Positions 5,833-8,252 of a stretch of DNA of 8,252 nucleotides are shown here, piece by piece. Each line of letters opens with the position of its first letter. Position 1 is the stretch's first letter. The translations under genes were made by a program, and so were the position numbers. The notes under the pieces were generated by a model. That model was not told the origin of the DNA, made no database searches, and saw nothing but the letters and a program-made list of their open reading frames with translations. This stretch comes from Flavobacteriaceae bacterium (lineage in GTDB: Bacteria > Bacteroidota > Bacteroidia > Flavobacteriales > Flavobacteriaceae). The stretch covers positions 1 through 8,252 of the forward strand of contig JABSPP010000063.1 of NCBI GenBank assembly GCA_013214275.1, in the 5' to 3' direction.

Positions 5833-7320
5833 TTATATATTGATGTCAATCTGATTTTTTAGCTCCATGGCTGAAGGATTACGCAATGGAAAAGTGAGGT
5901 TTTCACTACTTGAAGTTTTTGTAAGTGTTAGCGTTATCACTCTCCCAGGACGCTGTTTGTATGGAAGCCAGCGCTCACTTTGATATGCTGTTTTTTCAGA
6001 GGTATTGGTTTTGGTAAACTGTATCTCGGGCAATTCTGAGGAGAAGTTGTGGAGATAGACATCTGAAAAACCAGCATTTCCACTTTTAATGGCAACTAAA
6101 AGGCTTAAATTTTGGTTAATAGCGTTGCCAAATCTCCCAAGAACCTGCCCATTTTTCTCATAATAAGCCCAAGGGCCTACTTTTATAATGCAAAAAGTGT
6201 CTCCTTGTTCATAGGTCGTATTAGTAGCTGTATCATGTCCATTTTCAATAATTGCAAGAGTTCCATCAGCTCTAAATAAGAGTCCAACCTGCATTTCGTT
6301 ATAATGATATGTGGGAGTGACTTTTGTAGAGAGACCTATAGCTTGTACTTTTTCATTGGAGTCTATTGTACCACTGATAAAGGCATCTTCCCCTGTAGTG
6401 ATGCTTTCAGAGGCATAAGCACCGCTGTCCCCCCAATTGCCATCCGAAGTACTTCTTATGTTTTTTTGAGAAACTTCAGGTATGATATTTTGAGAATCAT
6501 CCCAGGTAATTGAGTTATCAGAAGCATCTATACTCGTATCATCTAATGTGTCCTCATAACCTGAATATGGATCGCTCTTGTAAAGATTATACTGCCAACG
6601 GATTTTTCTGGGATAAAACTTTAATTCTTCTGTTTTTAAATTTGCTACATCACTATTCAAATTGAATTCTAACAGTCCAAAAAGAGATGGTATTGCAGGA
6701 ATGTTAGATATCTTCATAAGAAATACATTGATCGTCTGATCTTGGCTTGAAAGAACATACATTCCTGTTCTGTAAGGATGCATATCAATGGATACATGAC
6801 AAGAACCTTTGTCGTTTACCAAGTCAATGGTTTTTAATTCATTACCATCAGCATCATAAAGCTTTAATTCGTTTATGGATTCGATCGTGTCGAAAATCCA
6901 TTCAAAAATAGTACTCACCATGACTACCTCTTCCTGTACTACACCTTGAGACTCCTGTTTAAAAAAATAATAAGATCTGGGATGTTGTTTCTTTAACAAA
7001 GCTGTAAAGTTGGTGAAATATGGATTTTTTAACTTCATGTAAAATTCCAACGTCTCTTGTGACATTTGACTGACGATATCTGCACTATCCAACTCTTTTA
7101 AAGAAATAATCTGATATTCATTTCTAAAAGATTTTATTTTCAACCCATATTTTTTGAATACCTTTTGTGTGTGATCCGTTGGGATAAGTTCAATATCAGT
7201 ACATTTGTTATCCCTGTAATACCAATGTTGTACTACTATTTTTTGTAATATATTTCCCACAAACAACGGTCTGTTCTTTGTGGGAGACATTTTTGTAAAG
7301 GGAATTGATTGATTTGCCAT
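5833..7320 (-). CDS. eCIS-associated protein with lectin-like beta-sandwich segment, function unknown
   Basis: A 495-residue protein I cannot place in a named family. Residues about 1-245 look like a Bacteroidota eCIS structural protein: LYDADGNELKTIDL (154-167), MHPYRTGMYVL (180-190), FGLLEFNLN (214-222) and FYPRKIRWQYNLY (235-247). Residues about 290-425 resemble a concanavalin-like or SPRY-like beta-sandwich: LLFRADGTLAIIENG (347-361), GDTFCIIKVG (373-382) and YYEKNGQVLGRF (386-397) follow the strand pattern of bacterial lectin-like domains. The tail (447-495), with WLPYKQRPGRVITLTL, may resume the first domain, making the lectin-like part an insertion. There is no signal peptide or membrane segment. 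It sits between the cap and sheath genes, so a cap adaptor or surface anchor role is a reasonable inference, not a demonstrated one. The gap to the cap gene is 112 bp and to the sheath 166 bp. Confidence 0.75.
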   Translation of the reverse strand: MANQSIPFTKMSPTKNRPLFVGNILQKIVVQHWYYRDNKCTDIELIPTDHTQKVFKKYGLKIKSFRNEYQIISLKELDSADIVSQMSQETLEFYMKLKNPYFTNFTALLKKQHPRSYYFFKQESQGVVQEEVVMVSTIFEWIFDTIESINELKLYDADGNELKTIDLVNDKGSCHVSIDMHPYRTGMYVLSSQDQTINVFLMKISNIPAIPSLFGLLEFNLNSDVANLKTEELKFYPRKIRWQYNLYKSDPYSGYEDTLDDTSIDASDNSITWDDSQNIIPEVSQKNIRSTSDGNWGDSGAYASESITTGEDAFISGTIDSNEKVQAIGLSTKVTPTYHYNEMQVGLLFRADGTLAIIENGHDTATNTTYEQGDTFCIIKVGPWAYYEKNGQVLGRFGNAINQNLSLLVAIKSGNAGFSDVYLHNFSSELPEIQFTKTNTSEKTAYQSERWLPYKQRPGRVITLTLTKTSSSENLTFPLRNPSAMELKNQIDINI

Positions 7321-7432
7321 GACTGAACTAAAACTAATTTTTTGTGTAAATTACCAAGTGTATTATTTTTTTGTAATCCTTTCTTCTAAGATCTTTTACT
7401 AAATGATTAAATAGGAGAGGTGAATATATTTA

Positions 7433-7984
7433 TTACACAGATTGCATTCCTTTCATTGCTGGTAGCGCTTCTAATGCTAGGCTTTCAAAAGCAACCATTC
7501 TCACGCGGTAAATAATGGAGGGTAAGTAGCTAATCCCAGCCATACTCCAAAAGTGATACATATCATCTGTATCGTTAGGATTAATTTCTATAATAAGCTT
7601 TTGGATGTTTTTGTCTAAAGTGGGTGAATTTTCATGTGTAAATACATTATTCGTATGGAAAAAAGTAATCACCTCACTGAGGTATTTTAATGCATCTTCA
7701 TAACTGCTCTCAAAGTTAGAGGACACCAGTACTTTAAGATTCAAACACAACGGTCTTTTTTGCTTAATCACCTGATTTGCGTTCACCTCCTTCAGATCGT
7801 AACCAGTAGGAATTGTTGTTTCTCGATCAATAGCTACTAGGGTCATTCCCAATTTGTCAAAGGAAGGACTTTCATCACTTTGCTTCAGAGAACCTATTTC
7901 AACGATATCGCTAGCGCTACTTAAATCTCTATCTAGATACTGATTTACTTGTTCTGCGAGGAAACTTAAAGTATTGTGAATCAT
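7433..7984 (-). CDS. DUF4255/Pvc16-like tail terminator (cap) protein
   Basis: A 183-residue DUF4255 (Pvc16 N-terminal) protein. I chose the ATG at 7982-7984, giving MIHNTLSFLAEQVNQYL, because family members start with MI-x-x-x-L-x-FL and this removes 12 codons that lack conservation. Typical parts follow: LCLNLKVLVSSNFESSYEDA (about 79-98), LSEVITFFHTNNVFT (102-116), the W-containing DMYHFWSMAGISYLPSIIYR (about 141-160), then VRMVAFES. In PVC and Afp the hexameric Pvc16/Afp16 ends tube and sheath growth and forms the distal cap. Here it is the first gene of the visible cluster, followed by the 495-aa gene. Its leader lies in the 268 bp to the window edge. No SD motif is visible. Confidence 0.9.
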   Translation of the reverse strand: MIHNTLSFLAEQVNQYLDRDLSSASDIVEIGSLKQSDESPSFDKLGMTLVAIDRETTIPTGYDLKEVNANQVIKQKRPLCLNLKVLVSSNFESSYEDALKYLSEVITFFHTNNVFTHENSPTLDKNIQKLIIEINPNDTDDMYHFWSMAGISYLPSIIYRVRMVAFESLALEALPAMKGMQSV

Positions 7985-8252
7985 AAGTGAAATGTTGATA
8001 ATATTTTTTGATGTCTTCAAAGACCTTTGTTTCGATCAACTAAATCAATTCAATATTTAGTGACGATAATCTTTTTATTTAAGCTAGGGAATATGATTTA
8101 TCAAAGTCGAACGTATTGCGATTATTTGAAAGCTATGGGTTTGAATTTTGATAAAAACTCTTTTATATTGAAATCAAAAACTGATGGCTAAGGATTTTCT
8201 CAATTCCTGCTACATACTCCTAAAACTTTAGACCAATATGATACAAGGTGTT
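7985..8252. other. Upstream region of the visible eCIS genes
   Basis: 268 bp of AT-rich sequence to the window edge, with no convincing gene on either strand. The minus-strand promoter for the cap gene should lie here or farther right. I find only poor matches to TTG-(17-23)-TAnnTTTG, such as TAGCTTTC at 8135-8128 without a correctly placed TTG. I see no terminator. A plus-strand open stretch of 32 codons (8093-8191) is probably chance. Confidence 0.5.

Noticed and set aside
7985..8020. 12-codon extension of the cap gene to an upstream ATG
   Set aside because: DUF4255 proteins begin at the MIH-type methionine; the extra residues MKTSKNIINISL have no family match that I recognise.
8093..8191. 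Plus-strand 32-codon ORF (MIYQSRTYCDYL...) near the right edge
   Set aside because: Short, with no recognised family and weak start context; such runs are expected by chance, though a degraded gene end cannot be excluded.
1..8252. Prophage or T6SS as the identity of the cluster
   Set aside because: No head, portal, terminase, lysis or integrase genes, and no TssJLM or TssBC pair; DUF4255 and DUF5908-like genes point to an eCIS. The flanks would need to confirm this.
1..8252. CRISPR arrays, tRNA or rRNA genes, intact insertion sequences
   Set aside because: I saw no regularly spaced repeats, cloverleaf-like sequence, or transposase-like frames.

Overview
The window is an AT-rich stretch from a Bacteroidota-type genome, probably a flavobacterium or cytophagian. 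It carries part of an extracellular contractile injection system (eCIS) of the Afp/PVC/MAC/AlgoCIS family. The assignment rests on gene content: a DUF4255 cap protein, a phage-type sheath, two gp19-like tube proteins, a DUF5908-type small protein, a LysM-tailed baseplate protein, a VgrG/Pvc8-type spike and a PAAR tip. Phylum is inferred from the DUF5908-like protein, the single-sheath layout, and AT-rich start regions without Shine-Dalgarno motifs. No phage head, terminase, integrase, or T6SS membrane genes (TssJLM) are visible.

All genes lie on the minus strand and are transcribed right to left. Order: Pvc16-like cap protein (7433-7984); a 495-aa protein with a lectin-like segment (5833-7320); sheath (4278-5666); main tube (3766-4245); a 336-bp intergenic region; second tube paralog (2887-3429); Pvc6/DUF5908 small protein (2644-2877); Pvc7-like LysM protein (1926-2624); Pvc8/VgrG spike (114-1919); and the first 28 codons of a PAAR protein (1-84), cut by the window edge. 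The rest of the machine (gp25, baseplate wedge, tape measure, AAA+ ATPase, fibre, effectors) must lie outside the window.

Together the genes encode most of the tail: a contractile sheath around an inner tube, capped at the distal end by the Pvc16-like protein, with hub and spike at the proximal end. The locus appears split for stoichiometry. A convincing intrinsic terminator follows the tube gene, and a candidate promoter sits just after it, ahead of the low-copy baseplate and spike genes. A weaker promoter candidate lies before the sheath. Thus the high-copy sheath and tube genes may form their own expression unit.

The least explained gene is the 495-aa protein between cap and sheath. Its C-terminal half looks like a concanavalin-type or SPRY-like beta-sandwich, so it may be a particle-surface or cap-associated glycan or anchor module. 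The 3430-3765 gap also holds a possible decayed coding fragment.
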